Source: an uncultured SAR86 cluster bacterium (GTDB lineage Bacteria > Pseudomonadota > Gammaproteobacteria > Magnimaribacterales > AG-339-G14). From it: a stretch of DNA of 64,000 nt. The notes beneath the pieces are model-generated. The model had not been told where the DNA came from and made no database searches. It worked only from the letters and a program-made list of their open reading frames with translations. Positions 42,762 through 52,560 of the stretch are shown here, piece after piece; position 1 is the first letter of the stretch; each line of letters begins with the position of its first letter. The DNA is taken from the NCBI GenBank assembly GCA_902596665.1, contig CACJUN010000003.1:135756-199755 (forward strand), in the 5' to 3' direction. A program made the position numbers and the translations under genes.

Positions 42762-44522
42762 TTACAAAGACTTAAGAAGCTCCTTTTCTTGTTCATCTAA
42801 TGCTTCAAATTTTTCAAGTAAACTTTTTTTCAATTCGATCTTTTCTTTTTCCGTAATATCTCCATCCATGAGTTTTTTTTGTAGGTATGCATGATTCGAA
42901 ATATTCTCTTTTTTTAAATAAAAATTAATTGATTCTTCGATGTATTCATTAGCTTTGGCTTCAGAAATTATATTCTCACTAGCAGCGATAGATGTAATAT
43001 CTCCCTTCAACTCAGGATATTCCTCAATTAATTGACCTGCATTATAGTTGGGGGCTGATTTACAGAATTCAATTATCTTAGCTATTGTTTCTTCTTCCTT
43101 TATTTGCGACTTGACGTCGAAATACGAGAACAAATCTAAATTAATCCTTCCAGGAAAATCTAATACAACCGCTAGAATCTTTTTTAAAATTGTACTTTCT
43201 ATAAAGGTTTCGTTTTCTTTCATCGTGAAAGATTTTTTCTTTATTGATGGTTGGATTTCTTCGTCAACTTTGAAACCTAATTTCGATGAAAAGTCTTCAA
43301 CCAGCAAAGTTTTGAAATTTGAAGGTGGGATAGACTTTATAAAATTTTGAAAACTTCTCATGGCGTTTGCTTTTGTTTCAATTGAATCGTCAGTCCCATC
43401 AAGAAAAGAATCTTGAATATATTTGGAAAGCACTACTGATTTACTCAAATATTCCTCAAATTTATTCGTACCATGCTCTTCAATAATGCTTGCAGGATCT
43501 TGTCCTTCAGGAAGAAACAAAATATTGAACTTTCTATTATCGTTAATGAAAGGCAGTGTGACTTCTACTGCTCTTCTAGCTGCATCTGATCCTGCTTGAT
43601 CACCATCAAAACAAAAAACTACTTCATTAGTAATTTTTAGAATATTTTCAAGATGATATTTTGATGTCGCTATCCCAAGTGTAGCCATTGCATAAGGAAA
43701 ACCACCTGCAAACAGAGCAATGACGTCTGTATAACCTTCAACCACTAAAATTTTGTTTATGTTTCTATTTTGCTCAATGGATTCATAAAGGCCATACAGC
43801 TCCCTATTTTTTTTGAATACCAGAGATTCAGCAGAATTGAGGTATTTTGGTTCTTCATTCTCAATTACTCTGCCACCGAAACCTATAACTTGCCCTCTTC
43901 TGTTTCGTATCGGAAACATTAATCTATTCCTAAAGAAGTCATAATCTTTACCTTTATCAGAGGTTTTGATTAAACCTGTTTTCAAAATATCTTCTCTAGA
44001 AATACCCTCTTTAAGAAGATATCTGCATAAATCATCCCAGCTTTTAGTTGCGTATCCTAAAGAGAAATTTTGGGAAGATTTCCCTTCAATATTTCTACTT
44101 TTAAGATATTTGTAAACAGAACTAGATTCACTTTGCTCAGAAAGATTATTTTGAAAAAACTTCACGGTAAGATCATTGATTTTGTCAAAAATTTTAAAAT
44201 CTTCATTATTTAAGCTGTTTGAGTTTTTAGGAATTTCAATGCCAGCATTAGTTGCTAAAAATTCCAAGGCATCCATAAAAGTTTGCCCTTGGTGATCTGT
44301 GAGAAACGAAATTGCATTTCCACTCGCTCTGCATTTGAAACAATAATAAAACTGCTTATGTTGACTTACGCTAAAAGAAGGCTTACTTCCATCATCGCAG
44401 AAAGGACAAAGCGCCCAGTGATCTTTTCCTCTTTTTTGAAGAGAAACATGGCTATCGATCAAAGAAACAATATCTGTTGAATCTAAAACTCTTTGAATAA
44501 AATCTCTGGGTAATTGAGCCAT
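42762..44522 (-). CDS. dnaG: DNA primase
   Basis: ORF 586 aa; zinc finger CPFCDDGSKPSFSVSQHKQFYYCFKC; EGYTDVIALF TOPRIM; upstream of rpoD. Confidence 0.96.
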   Translation of the reverse strand: MAQLPRDFIQRVLDSTDIVSLIDSHVSLQKRGKDHWALCPFCDDGSKPSFSVSQHKQFYYCFKCRASGNAISFLTDHQGQTFMDALEFLATNAGIEIPKNSNSLNNEDFKIFDKINDLTVKFFQNNLSEQSESSSVYKYLKSRNIEGKSSQNFSLGYATKSWDDLCRYLLKEGISREDILKTGLIKTSDKGKDYDFFRNRLMFPIRNRRGQVIGFGGRVIENEEPKYLNSAESLVFKKNRELYGLYESIEQNRNINKILVVEGYTDVIALFAGGFPYAMATLGIATSKYHLENILKITNEVVFCFDGDQAGSDAARRAVEVTLPFINDNRKFNILFLPEGQDPASIIEEHGTNKFEEYLSKSVVLSKYIQDSFLDGTDDSIETKANAMRSFQNFIKSIPPSNFKTLLVEDFSSKLGFKVDEEIQPSIKKKSFTMKENETFIESTILKKILAVVLDFPGRINLDLFSYFDVKSQIKEEETIAKIIEFCKSAPNYNAGQLIEEYPELKGDITSIAASENIISEAKANEYIEESINFYLKKENISNHAYLQKKLMDGDITEKEKIELKKSLLEKFEALDEQEKELLKSL

Positions 44523-44524
44523 TA

Positions 44525-44929
44525 TTATTTTTTGTTAAGCCAAGTATCAAGTATTATCTTAGCTGCAAGGGCATGAGATGTTGTTTTTTTATCAGTAAGA
44601 TTATTTTTATCAGACATTATTTCCTTGGCTTCCCATGTAGTAAGTCTTTCATCTTCTAATTCAACATCAATATCAAACAGCTGCTCACAAGCTAATTTAA
44701 ATTTGCTTACTTTCAATGAAAGTTTTGAATCAGTATCATCCATATTAAGTGGATATCCTAGAATAATTCCTTTTAAATCCCACTCTTTTATTAAATTTTC
44801 AATAAATTTTAAAGCTTCTTGTTCAGATGCAATTTTTTCAGAAAAATATGTTGTTGAATTTTTGGTAATTGAATTGCCAATCGCAAATCCATAATTAACT
44901 TCTCCGTAATCAATGCCCAAATAGTTCAT
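44525..44929 (-). CDS. ruvX: Holliday junction resolvase-like protein RuvX/YqgF
   Basis: ORF 134 aa; LGIDYGEVNYGFAIGN; ILGYPLNMD; DERLTTWEA. Confidence 0.9.
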   Translation of the reverse strand: MNYLGIDYGEVNYGFAIGNSITKNSTTYFSEKIASEQEALKFIENLIKEWDLKGIILGYPLNMDDTDSKLSLKVSKFKLACEQLFDIDVELEDERLTTWEAKEIMSDKNNLTDKKTTSHALAAKIILDTWLNKK

Positions 44930-45842
44930 CTACAAAAAGTTTTGCTAAGTTTTCATCTGCTTGATCATTGAGTTCTCTAAAGCAAGTGGGACTTGTTAAA
45001 TTGATTTCTGTTAGAAAATTTCCAATCATGTCTAATCCAACTATATACAAACCAAAATCCAACATTTTGTCCGCTACCGTCTGAGCAATAATTTTATCTT
45101 GTTCATTAAGCTCAATAGTTGAGGCTGATCCTCCTGCAGCCAAATTACCTATAAACTCTCCTTCAGGAGGTGTTCTTAACACGGCGTGTTTAGGAACTTT
45201 ACCGTTGATAATTAATATTCTTTTATCTCCAATGGAAATTTCTGGAAGGAATTTTTGCGCAATAAATTTTACTTCACCTTCCTTAGATATTTTTGAATAA
45301 ACTTCAGATAAATGTTCATCATCCTTCTTTAGTTTAAAGATAGAATCTCCACCCATGGAGTTAAGAGGCTTAACTACAATATGCTCATTCTCTTTAAGAA
45401 AATTATTAAATATTTCAAAATCAGATGTGATCAAAGTAGGCGGACAAAATTTTGGAAAATTTAATGCAAATATTTTTTCATTTAAGTTTCTTAGGTTTGA
45501 AGGATTATTAATAACGTTGACGCCTAAATCGGCAGCTTTTTCTAAAATCATTGTGTTTACTATAAAAGAGTAATCAACAGGTGGGTCTTGACGCATCATG
45601 ATCACTTCAAAAAAATTCATTGTATTCTCGGAAGAGGACAAAACGTTGAAGTTCGTATCATCTAGTGAAACTTCTACCTTTTGATATTTACAGTGGGGTT
45701 GATTGTCCTTCATAAATAAATTTTTTGAATCGATAAAATATATATCGTGTCCATTATTTTGGGCTTCGAACATTAGTAATAAAGTTGAATCCTTTTTTAG
45801 ATTCTTTGCAGGAATTGGCTCCATTACAAAACCGATTTTCAT
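44910..45842 (-). CDS. gshB: Glutathione synthetase
   Basis: ORF 310 aa; MRQDPPVDYSFI; VVKPLNSMGGDSIF; INLTSPTCFRELN. Confidence 0.95.
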   Translation of the reverse strand: MKIGFVMEPIPAKNLKKDSTLLLMFEAQNNGHDIYFIDSKNLFMKDNQPHCKYQKVEVSLDDTNFNVLSSSENTMNFFEVIMMRQDPPVDYSFIVNTMILEKAADLGVNVINNPSNLRNLNEKIFALNFPKFCPPTLITSDFEIFNNFLKENEHIVVKPLNSMGGDSIFKLKKDDEHLSEVYSKISKEGEVKFIAQKFLPEISIGDKRILIINGKVPKHAVLRTPPEGEFIGNLAAGGSASTIELNEQDKIIAQTVADKMLDFGLYIVGLDMIGNFLTEINLTSPTCFRELNDQADENLAKLFVDELFGH

Positions 45843-46549
45843 GATATATCCCTCATAGAAAAATTTAACATTGATAATATTACGATCGGCATTGTATCTG
45901 TTCTAAAAATCATATCTCCACAATTAATGCTAATAAATCCTTCTTCTTCTAATTTTTCTATTTCATTATCTGTAAATCCGCCCTCTGGGCCGATTGCTAT
46001 AGAGAGGCTTTCAGCTTTTTTTAAGTCTTTAATAGATTTAGTTGCTCTGGGATTTAACACAATTTTTAAAGAGTCGTTGGAATTATATGCCCAAGACATT
46101 AATTCATTTGAATGTATTTGAGGGACCCAATCCATTCCGCATTGTTCGCAACTGCTTGCAGCGATTTTCTTCCATCTTTCTATTTTTGATTGAGAAGGTT
46201 TTTTTCTTATTTTTGATCTTTCGCTTGATAAGCAATTTATCGAATTTATCCCAAGAGGGATGCTCTGTTTTATAACATTATCAAAATTTTTTATCTCACT
46301 GATGCCTAAATTAAATATTGGTTTAAGTTTTTTAGAAAAGTTTAAATTCTTGTTTGTTTTGATTAAAAAGGTTTTTTTCTTTTTTTCAATGATATTTCCA
46401 AAAGTTGAATTACCTCGCCCATCAAACAGATGAAGCTGCTGACCAATTTTTTTGTTCGTAACTTTTAAATGATCTGAAATGTTTTGATCAAGCTCTATAA
46501 TTGAATTTGCTTTTAATTCAGTTTTTAAAAATACCCTTGGAGTTCTCAT
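45839..46549 (-). CDS. rsmE: 16S rRNA (uracil1498-N3)-methyltransferase RsmE
   Basis: ORF 236 aa; AIGPEGGFTDNEIEKLEEEGF; FRTDTMPIVIL; next to gshB. Confidence 0.9.
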   Translation of the reverse strand: MRTPRVFLKTELKANSIIELDQNISDHLKVTNKKIGQQLHLFDGRGNSTFGNIIEKKKKTFLIKTNKNLNFSKKLKPIFNLGISEIKNFDNVIKQSIPLGINSINCLSSERSKIRKKPSQSKIERWKKIAASSCEQCGMDWVPQIHSNELMSWAYNSNDSLKIVLNPRATKSIKDLKKAESLSIAIGPEGGFTDNEIEKLEEEGFISINCGDMIFRTDTMPIVILSMLNFSMRDIS

Positions 46550-46595
46550 GAATTTCTTTGTATGCTAAACATTCAATTTTATCAGAGTTTGAAAG

Positions 46596-47147
46596 ATGAA
46601 AATCTACATCATAAGACATGGAGAAGCTGCCAAATCTTGGGAAGTTGATAGAGATCCGGAATTGAGTCTGAGAGGCAGAGAGCAGGCCCAAAATATTTCA
46701 GATATTCTTGCTCAAGAAAATTTGAATGATTTCCAAATCATTTCAAGTCCACTTAGAAGAGCAATAGAAACCGCCGAACCAATATCTAAGAAATTAAATA
46801 AGGAAGTAGAAATTAATGAAAGCTTTATTGAAATTCCTTCTCCTGGGATAGACATGTCTGAAAGACCTTCTTGGTTGAGGGAAATGTTTTCAAAGGATGT
46901 AGATCAGTTTGAAAAGCCTCAAGCAGATTGGAGAGATAAAATAATAAATGTCACTCATTCTTTTAAATCACCGACTTTAATTTTTTCACACTTCATGGTG
47001 ATAAACGTTTTGGTAGGTTATTTACAAAAATCAAAAAAAATTGTTACTTTTTATCCAGATAATTGTTCAGTAACAAAGATGTCTCTAAATCAAGGAATGC
47101 TTTCTTTAGAGGAAATAGGAAGCAATCAAGAAAGTGTGGTTAACTGA
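46596..47147 (+). CDS. Histidine phosphatase family protein (SixA-like)
   Basis: ORF 183 aa; IYIIRHGEAAKSWEVDRDPELSLRGREQAQNI; ISSPLRRAIETAEPI. Confidence 0.87.
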   Translation: MKIYIIRHGEAAKSWEVDRDPELSLRGREQAQNISDILAQENLNDFQIISSPLRRAIETAEPISKKLNKEVEINESFIEIPSPGIDMSERPSWLREMFSKDVDQFEKPQADWRDKIINVTHSFKSPTLIFSHFMVINVLVGYLQKSKKIVTFYPDNCSVTKMSLNQGMLSLEEIGSNQESVVN

Positions 47148-47419
47148 TGGTCTCAAAAAAAAATAATTCAAGCGATAAAAATTCTTTGAAATATCAAGTC
47201 GGAAAATCAATCAGAAGATATCTTAGAGAGTTAGACGGCAACAAATCATCTGATGTTTATCCAATGGTCCTAAAAGAAGTAGAAGCGCCTCTTCTATTTG
47301 AGATAATGAAGTATTGCAATGGAAATCAAAGTGAGGCTAGTAAAATGCTTGGCCTTAATAGGGGCACCTTAAGAACAAAACTCAAAGAATACGACCTTCT
47401 CAAAATTAATAAAAAATAA
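47147..47419 (+). CDS. fis: Fis-family nucleoid protein
   Basis: ORF 90 aa; VEAPLLFEIMKYCNGNQSEASKMLGLNRGTLRTKLKEYDLL; followed by purH. Confidence 0.93.
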   Translation: MVSKKNNSSDKNSLKYQVGKSIRRYLRELDGNKSSDVYPMVLKEVEAPLLFEIMKYCNGNQSEASKMLGLNRGTLRTKLKEYDLLKINKK

Positions 47420-47420
47420 G

Positions 47421-48947
47421 ATGTCTAAAATTGCCCTTATTAGTGTCTCAAACAAGGAAGGAATAATTGATTTTGCTAAAAATCTTATATCGCTGGACTA
47501 CAAAATCATTTCAACAGGCGGAACTTACCAGCTGCTAAAAGAAAATAATATTGATGCTATTGAAGTTTCAGAGCATACAGGCTTTCCAGAAATAATGGAT
47601 GGCAGAATAAAAACCTTACATCCCAAAATTCATGCAGGAATTCTCTCTCGAAGAAAAATTGATAAAAAAATCATAAAGGAACACAGCATCGATGAAATCG
47701 ATATTGTGATAGTAAATCTTTATCCTTTTTATTCAACTGCAAAAGATCCAAATAGTACTGAAGCAGAAATAATTGAGAAAATTGATATAGGTGGTCCAAC
47801 GATGTTGAGAGCGGCTGCAAAAAATCATGGGCACGTTACCACAATTGTTGATCCTAATGATTATGATCTGGTCACAAAGGAACTCAAAAAAAGCAAAACT
47901 ATTTCAAAATCTATAAAAAAACAATTGGCAATCAAAGTTTTTTCACATACTGCTAATTATGATTTAGAGATTTCAAACTATTTTAATGGCGACCAATTTG
48001 AAGAGAATCTTCTCTTGAGTTATGAAAAAACTGAAAATTTAAGGTACGGAGAAAATCCTCATCAGACGGCTTCTTTTTTTAAACATAAATTTTCAAAGCC
48101 CTTTGGGATATCTTCATCCATTCTGCATCAAGGCAAAGAAATGTCTTATAACAACATAGCAGATACAGATACTGCGATCGATTGCGTATGTAATTTTTCT
48201 GAACCTACTTGTGTCATTGTAAAACATGCTAATCCTTGTGGAGTATCATCAAGAAAAAATTTATTAGATGCTTATCAAAGTGCTTTTGAGAGCGATCCAA
48301 CCTCAGCTTTTGGAGGGATAATTGCCTTCAATGAAAAGGTTTCAGGCGAAGTTGCGCAGAGATTGATTGATAATCAATTTCTTGAGGTAGTTGCTGCTCC
48401 AGCATACTCAGACGAATCTCTGAAAATTTTCAATGCAAAACCTAATGTAAGGGTTCTCTCATTCAAACCAAAAATAAATGACAAAAATAAAATTTTATCT
48501 GTATCTGGAGGACTCCTTATTCAGTCAGCTGATAATAAAATTATTACCGAAGATAATTTAGAAGTTGTAACCCAAAAAGTACCCAATAAAGATGAAATAC
48601 AAAATGCTTTGTTTGCGTGGAAGGTTTGTAAATATGTTAAATCTAATGCAATTGTGTTTGCTGCAAGTGAGCAAACATTAGGAATTGGTGCAGGTCAAAT
48701 GAGCAGAATAGATAGCGGTAAAATTGCTGCCTCTAAAGCTAAGGAATTTGGATTCTCATTGAATGGAGCATCAATGGCTTCTGATGCATTTTTCCCTTTT
48801 AGGGACAACGTCGATAATGCTCATGAACTGGGCATAAAATGCATCATTCAGCCTGGAGGTTCAATCAAAGACGAAGAAGTAATTCAAGCTGCGAATGAGG
48901 CAGATATGAGTATGTTATTCACTAAAGTAAGGCATTTCAGGCATTAA
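47421..48947 (+). CDS. purH: Bifunctional AICAR formyltransferase/IMP cyclohydrolase
   Basis: ORF 508 aa; ISVSNKEGIIDFAKNL; FPEIMDGRIKTLHPKIHAGIL; VIVKHANPCGVS. Confidence 0.98.
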   Translation: MSKIALISVSNKEGIIDFAKNLISLDYKIISTGGTYQLLKENNIDAIEVSEHTGFPEIMDGRIKTLHPKIHAGILSRRKIDKKIIKEHSIDEIDIVIVNLYPFYSTAKDPNSTEAEIIEKIDIGGPTMLRAAAKNHGHVTTIVDPNDYDLVTKELKKSKTISKSIKKQLAIKVFSHTANYDLEISNYFNGDQFEENLLLSYEKTENLRYGENPHQTASFFKHKFSKPFGISSSILHQGKEMSYNNIADTDTAIDCVCNFSEPTCVIVKHANPCGVSSRKNLLDAYQSAFESDPTSAFGGIIAFNEKVSGEVAQRLIDNQFLEVVAAPAYSDESLKIFNAKPNVRVLSFKPKINDKNKILSVSGGLLIQSADNKIITEDNLEVVTQKVPNKDEIQNALFAWKVCKYVKSNAIVFAASEQTLGIGAGQMSRIDSGKIAASKAKEFGFSLNGASMASDAFFPFRDNVDNAHELGIKCIIQPGGSIKDEEVIQAANEADMSMLFTKVRHFRH

Positions 48948-50219
48948 GTGAATTTCTTAATTATTGGTAATGGTGGAAGGGAGCACGCCTTTGCATGGAA
49001 AATCTCCCAAAGCTCTCTTGTTCAAAAAGTTTTCATTGCTCCTGGAAATGCGGGAACTGAAAAAGAAAATAAGTGTGAAAATATAAATATTGATTCCGAA
49101 GATATATCTGCACTGAGAGATTTTGCCATTGAAAAATCTATAGACCTTACTATTGTCGGCCCTGAAGCCCCCCTAGTGAAAGGAATCGTTGATGAGTTTG
49201 AAAAACATAAATTACTTATTTTAGGTCCTTCTAAAAAAGCTTCGCAAATTGAAGGATCAAAAAAATTTATGAAAGATTTTTTAAAGAAAAATCATATCCG
49301 TACTGCTGAGTATGAAGTCTTTGAAGACTATGAAAAGTCAAAGGAATATATATCAAAGTCTAAGTTTCCTATTGTTATTAAGGCGGACGGTCTTGCCGCT
49401 GGAAAAGGTGTAACCATTGCGCACTCAGCTGAAGAAGCACACAAAGCACTAGATGATGCTATGCAAAAAAAGATATTTGGTTCTGCAGGTACAAAAGTTG
49501 TTATAGAAGATTTTCTACAAGGAGAAGAAGCGAGTTTCATTGTTTTATGCGATGGTAAAAAAACCATTCCTTTTGCTTCTTCTCAAGATCATAAAGCCAG
49601 AGATAATAATGATTTAGGCCCGAATACGGGAGGTATGGGAGCATATTCTCCAGCCCCTATTGTGACGGAGGAAATTCATAAGCAAGTAATGGAAAAAATC
49701 ATAAAGCCAACAATTGATGGCCTTAAATCAGAAGGAATAACTTACAAAGGCTTTCTCTATGCTGGGTTAATGATAAAAAATTCAGAAATTAGTGTATTGG
49801 AGTTTAACTGTCGGTTTGGAGATCCAGAGACACAACCAATTCTCATGAGAATGGAATCTGATTTAGCTGAGATTTGTCTTTTAGCTGCGCAAGGTAATTT
49901 AAACGAAAGAGAAATTTCTTGGACTAAAGATTCAGCTCTTGGTGTAGTAATAGCATCCAAAGGCTACCCTTTTGAATATGAGAAAAACAAAGAAATTAAT
50001 AATTTAGAAAATGAAAATTCACGCCAAAAAGTCTTTCATGCGGGAACAAAAACTCAAGAAGGAAAAGTTCTTAGCAATGGAGGAAGGGTTCTATGCGTTA
50101 CTGCATTAGGCATTACTTTGCTAGATTCAAAAAATTTAGCTTATCAAAAAGTCAAAAATATAGACTGGAAGGATGGATTTTATCGAGATGATATTGGTGA
50201 TAAAGCTATTAAATCCTGA
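48948..50219 (+). CDS. purD: Phosphoribosylamine-glycine ligase
   Basis: ORF 423 aa, GTG start; IIGNGGREHAFAWKI; VIKADGLAAGKGVTIA; FNCRFGDPETQPIL. Confidence 0.97.
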   Translation: MNFLIIGNGGREHAFAWKISQSSLVQKVFIAPGNAGTEKENKCENINIDSEDISALRDFAIEKSIDLTIVGPEAPLVKGIVDEFEKHKLLILGPSKKASQIEGSKKFMKDFLKKNHIRTAEYEVFEDYEKSKEYISKSKFPIVIKADGLAAGKGVTIAHSAEEAHKALDDAMQKKIFGSAGTKVVIEDFLQGEEASFIVLCDGKKTIPFASSQDHKARDNNDLGPNTGGMGAYSPAPIVTEEIHKQVMEKIIKPTIDGLKSEGITYKGFLYAGLMIKNSEISVLEFNCRFGDPETQPILMRMESDLAEICLLAAQGNLNEREISWTKDSALGVVIASKGYPFEYEKNKEINNLENENSRQKVFHAGTKTQEGKVLSNGGRVLCVTALGITLLDSKNLAYQKVKNIDWKDGFYRDDIGDKAIKS

Positions 50220-50983
50220 ACTGCCTTATAAGGTTCTTTTTTTCTCATAAAAAATTCTCCAACCAAAAAGTTGTAAATATTGGCTTCGTTGAGATCATTT
50301 ATGTCATCTTTGGAATAGATGCCGCTTTCGGAGATAATTAATTGACCTTTAGGTAGCATTTTTTTGATTTTGATCGAATTATTAATATCTACATCAAAAG
50401 TCTTCAAATCTCGATTATTTATTCCTAAAAGTTCAGGTGAAACTGCCATTGCTATTTCTGCTTCCTTCTCATCATGAACTTCTATAAGAACATCTAATTC
50501 ATTTTCTTTTGCGATTTGATAAAAATCTTTAATTTTATTTTTATCTAAAATTGAAGCAATCAGAAGAATGCAATCCGCCCCAAAAGCTTTGGATTCCAAA
50601 ATTTGTATTTCATCAATTATGAAGTCCTTTCGCAAAATAGGTAAATGACAGATTTTTCTTACCTCTAATAAATAATCAAGACTACCTAGAAAAAAATCAG
50701 GTTCTGTTAGTATGCTGAGACAGGCAGCTCCTCCCTTCTCATATTGCTTAGCAGTCCAGATGGGATCGAAATCTTCTCTAATAATACCCTTGCTTGGTGA
50801 GGCTTTTTTTATTTCTGCAACTACAGAATTTCTTTGCTCTTCTGAGGATTTGTGTAGAGTTTCAACAAATTTTCTTTTTTTATATTCCTTTCCGTTACTT
50901 TGAAGATTTTCTCTAGAAAAGGTAGATTTCAAAGTTTCAACCCTTTGTTCGGTTCTTTGAATAATTTTTTCAAGATGATTCAT
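50180..50983 (-). CDS. trpC: Indole-3-glycerol phosphate synthase
   Basis: ORF 267 aa; VVAEIKKASPSKGII; LPILRKDFIIDEIQI; LLGINNRDLKTF; ISESGI. Confidence 0.96.
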   Translation of the reverse strand: MNHLEKIIQRTEQRVETLKSTFSRENLQSNGKEYKKRKFVETLHKSSEEQRNSVVAEIKKASPSKGIIREDFDPIWTAKQYEKGGAACLSILTEPDFFLGSLDYLLEVRKICHLPILRKDFIIDEIQILESKAFGADCILLIASILDKNKIKDFYQIAKENELDVLIEVHDEKEAEIAMAVSPELLGINNRDLKTFDVDINNSIKIKKMLPKGQLIISESGIYSKDDINDLNEANIYNFLVGEFFMRKKEPYKAVQDLIALSPISSR

Positions 50984-50990
50984 AAATTAC

Positions 50991-51998
50991 CTAAGACTTA
51001 AAATTTATAAACTCATCAAATTTCTCAAGTGCTTTGCCTGAAGAAATGAGTTCGTAAGCAAGATCGTATCCGTCTTCAAAATTATCTACTACAGAAGATA
51101 TTTTCAAAGCTGGAGCTGCATTTAAAGAAATTATCTCCTTGCCTGGTAAGAATTTATTTTCAAAAGAATCTATAACTTTCCTTACACTATCTTGAGGAGA
51201 ATCTATTTCTAAATCAGAAAGATTTTTAGATTTTAAGTTAAAAGCTTTTGGATCTATTTCATGAGTAATAAGTTCACTCTTAGATAATTCTATTAATTGG
51301 GTTTTACTGGAGAAAGAAATTTCATCTAAGCCATCATCTGAATGAAAAATTGCTGCAGCTTTGCAATTCAAATTTCTCAAAGCCTCGCCAACTGGTTTTA
51401 TCCATTTACCGTGAAAAACACCAATAGACTGAATGTTTGCGCCTGCGGGATTTGATAGAGGACCCAAAAGGTTAAAAATAGTTTTTTTACCCAGGATTTT
51501 TCTTGCTTCCATGACATATTTCATACCTGGATGATGATTTTGGGCAAATAGAAATCCTAATCCTACTTTATCTAAAGAGTCAGAAAAATATTCAGATGAC
51601 TTATTTAAATTGATACCTGCTGCTTCTAAGAAATCAGCGCTACCGCTTTTTCCAGTTGCGGTTCTATTTCCATGCTTTGCAACTTTTAAGCCTGCCGCAG
51701 CTAGAACAAAACTGACAGAAGTAGAAATATTTATCATTTTTTTTCCTAGCCCTCCTGTACCGCAACAATCAATAACTTGATTATGATTAACATCAATGGA
51801 TTTAGAATTTTTTCGCATTGAAGTAGTAGCTCCAGCCAATTCATCAGGGGTTTCTCCTTTTTTGTCAAGAGCATCCAAGAGACTAGTAAGGGAATTTGTA
51901 TCTACCTCTCCGTTAAAAATTTTATCAAAAAGTTGTTCCGTCTCATCCAAAGTAAGGTTGATCTTTTTTTTAATGTTTTCTATTAAAGTATCAATCAT
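50991..51998 (-). CDS. trpD: Anthranilate phosphoribosyltransferase
   Basis: ORF 335 aa; DCCGTGGLGKKMINISTS; VAKHGNRTATGKSGSADFLEAAG. Confidence 0.97.
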   Translation of the reverse strand: MIDTLIENIKKKINLTLDETEQLFDKIFNGEVDTNSLTSLLDALDKKGETPDELAGATTSMRKNSKSIDVNHNQVIDCCGTGGLGKKMINISTSVSFVLAAAGLKVAKHGNRTATGKSGSADFLEAAGINLNKSSEYFSDSLDKVGLGFLFAQNHHPGMKYVMEARKILGKKTIFNLLGPLSNPAGANIQSIGVFHGKWIKPVGEALRNLNCKAAAIFHSDDGLDEISFSSKTQLIELSKSELITHEIDPKAFNLKSKNLSDLEIDSPQDSVRKVIDSFENKFLPGKEIISLNAAPALKISSVVDNFEDGYDLAYELISSGKALEKFDEFINFKS

Positions 51999-52560
51999 TT
52001 ACTTTTAGGAAATTATTCAACATGGTCATCCCATCCATAGTTTTTAGCGATTCAGGATGAAATTGAAGGCCGTAAATTTCTTGGGAATTGTGTTTTATAC
52101 CCATTATTGTCCCGTCTTCTGTCCAAGCGTTAACAAAAAAATCCTTGCTCAAAGTTTCTGGATCTATAACCAATGAATGGTACCTAGTTGCCTGAAAAGG
52201 ACTTTCAATATTTTTAAAAATTTCTGAGCCGTCATGAATCACATTAGAAATCTTTCCATGCATAATTTGATTAGCTTTAACTATTTTTGCACCAAAAGCT
52301 GCTCCAATTGCCTGATGTCCAAGACATACGCCTAAAATAGGAATCTTTCCAGAAAATTTTTTGATTGTATCTATTGAAATGCCCGCCTCATAAGGAGTAC
52401 AGGGACCAGGAGAAATTACTATAAATTCTGGATTGAGATCCTCAATTTGATCAAGACTGGCCTCATCATTACGCAGAACTTTAACTTTCTGTCCTAATTC
52501 ACCAAAATATTGAACTAAATTGAAAGTGAAAGAGTCATAGTTATCTATCATTAGAAGCAT
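51991..52560 (-). CDS. trpG: Anthranilate synthase component II (glutamine amidotransferase)
   Basis: ORF 189 aa; MLLMIDNYDSFTFNLVQYF; GVCLGHQAIGAAFG; GLQFHPES. Confidence 0.97.
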   Translation of the reverse strand: MLLMIDNYDSFTFNLVQYFGELGQKVKVLRNDEASLDQIEDLNPEFIVISPGPCTPYEAGISIDTIKKFSGKIPILGVCLGHQAIGAAFGAKIVKANQIMHGKISNVIHDGSEIFKNIESPFQATRYHSLVIDPETLSKDFFVNAWTEDGTIMGIKHNSQEIYGLQFHPESLKTMDGMTMLNNFLKVND

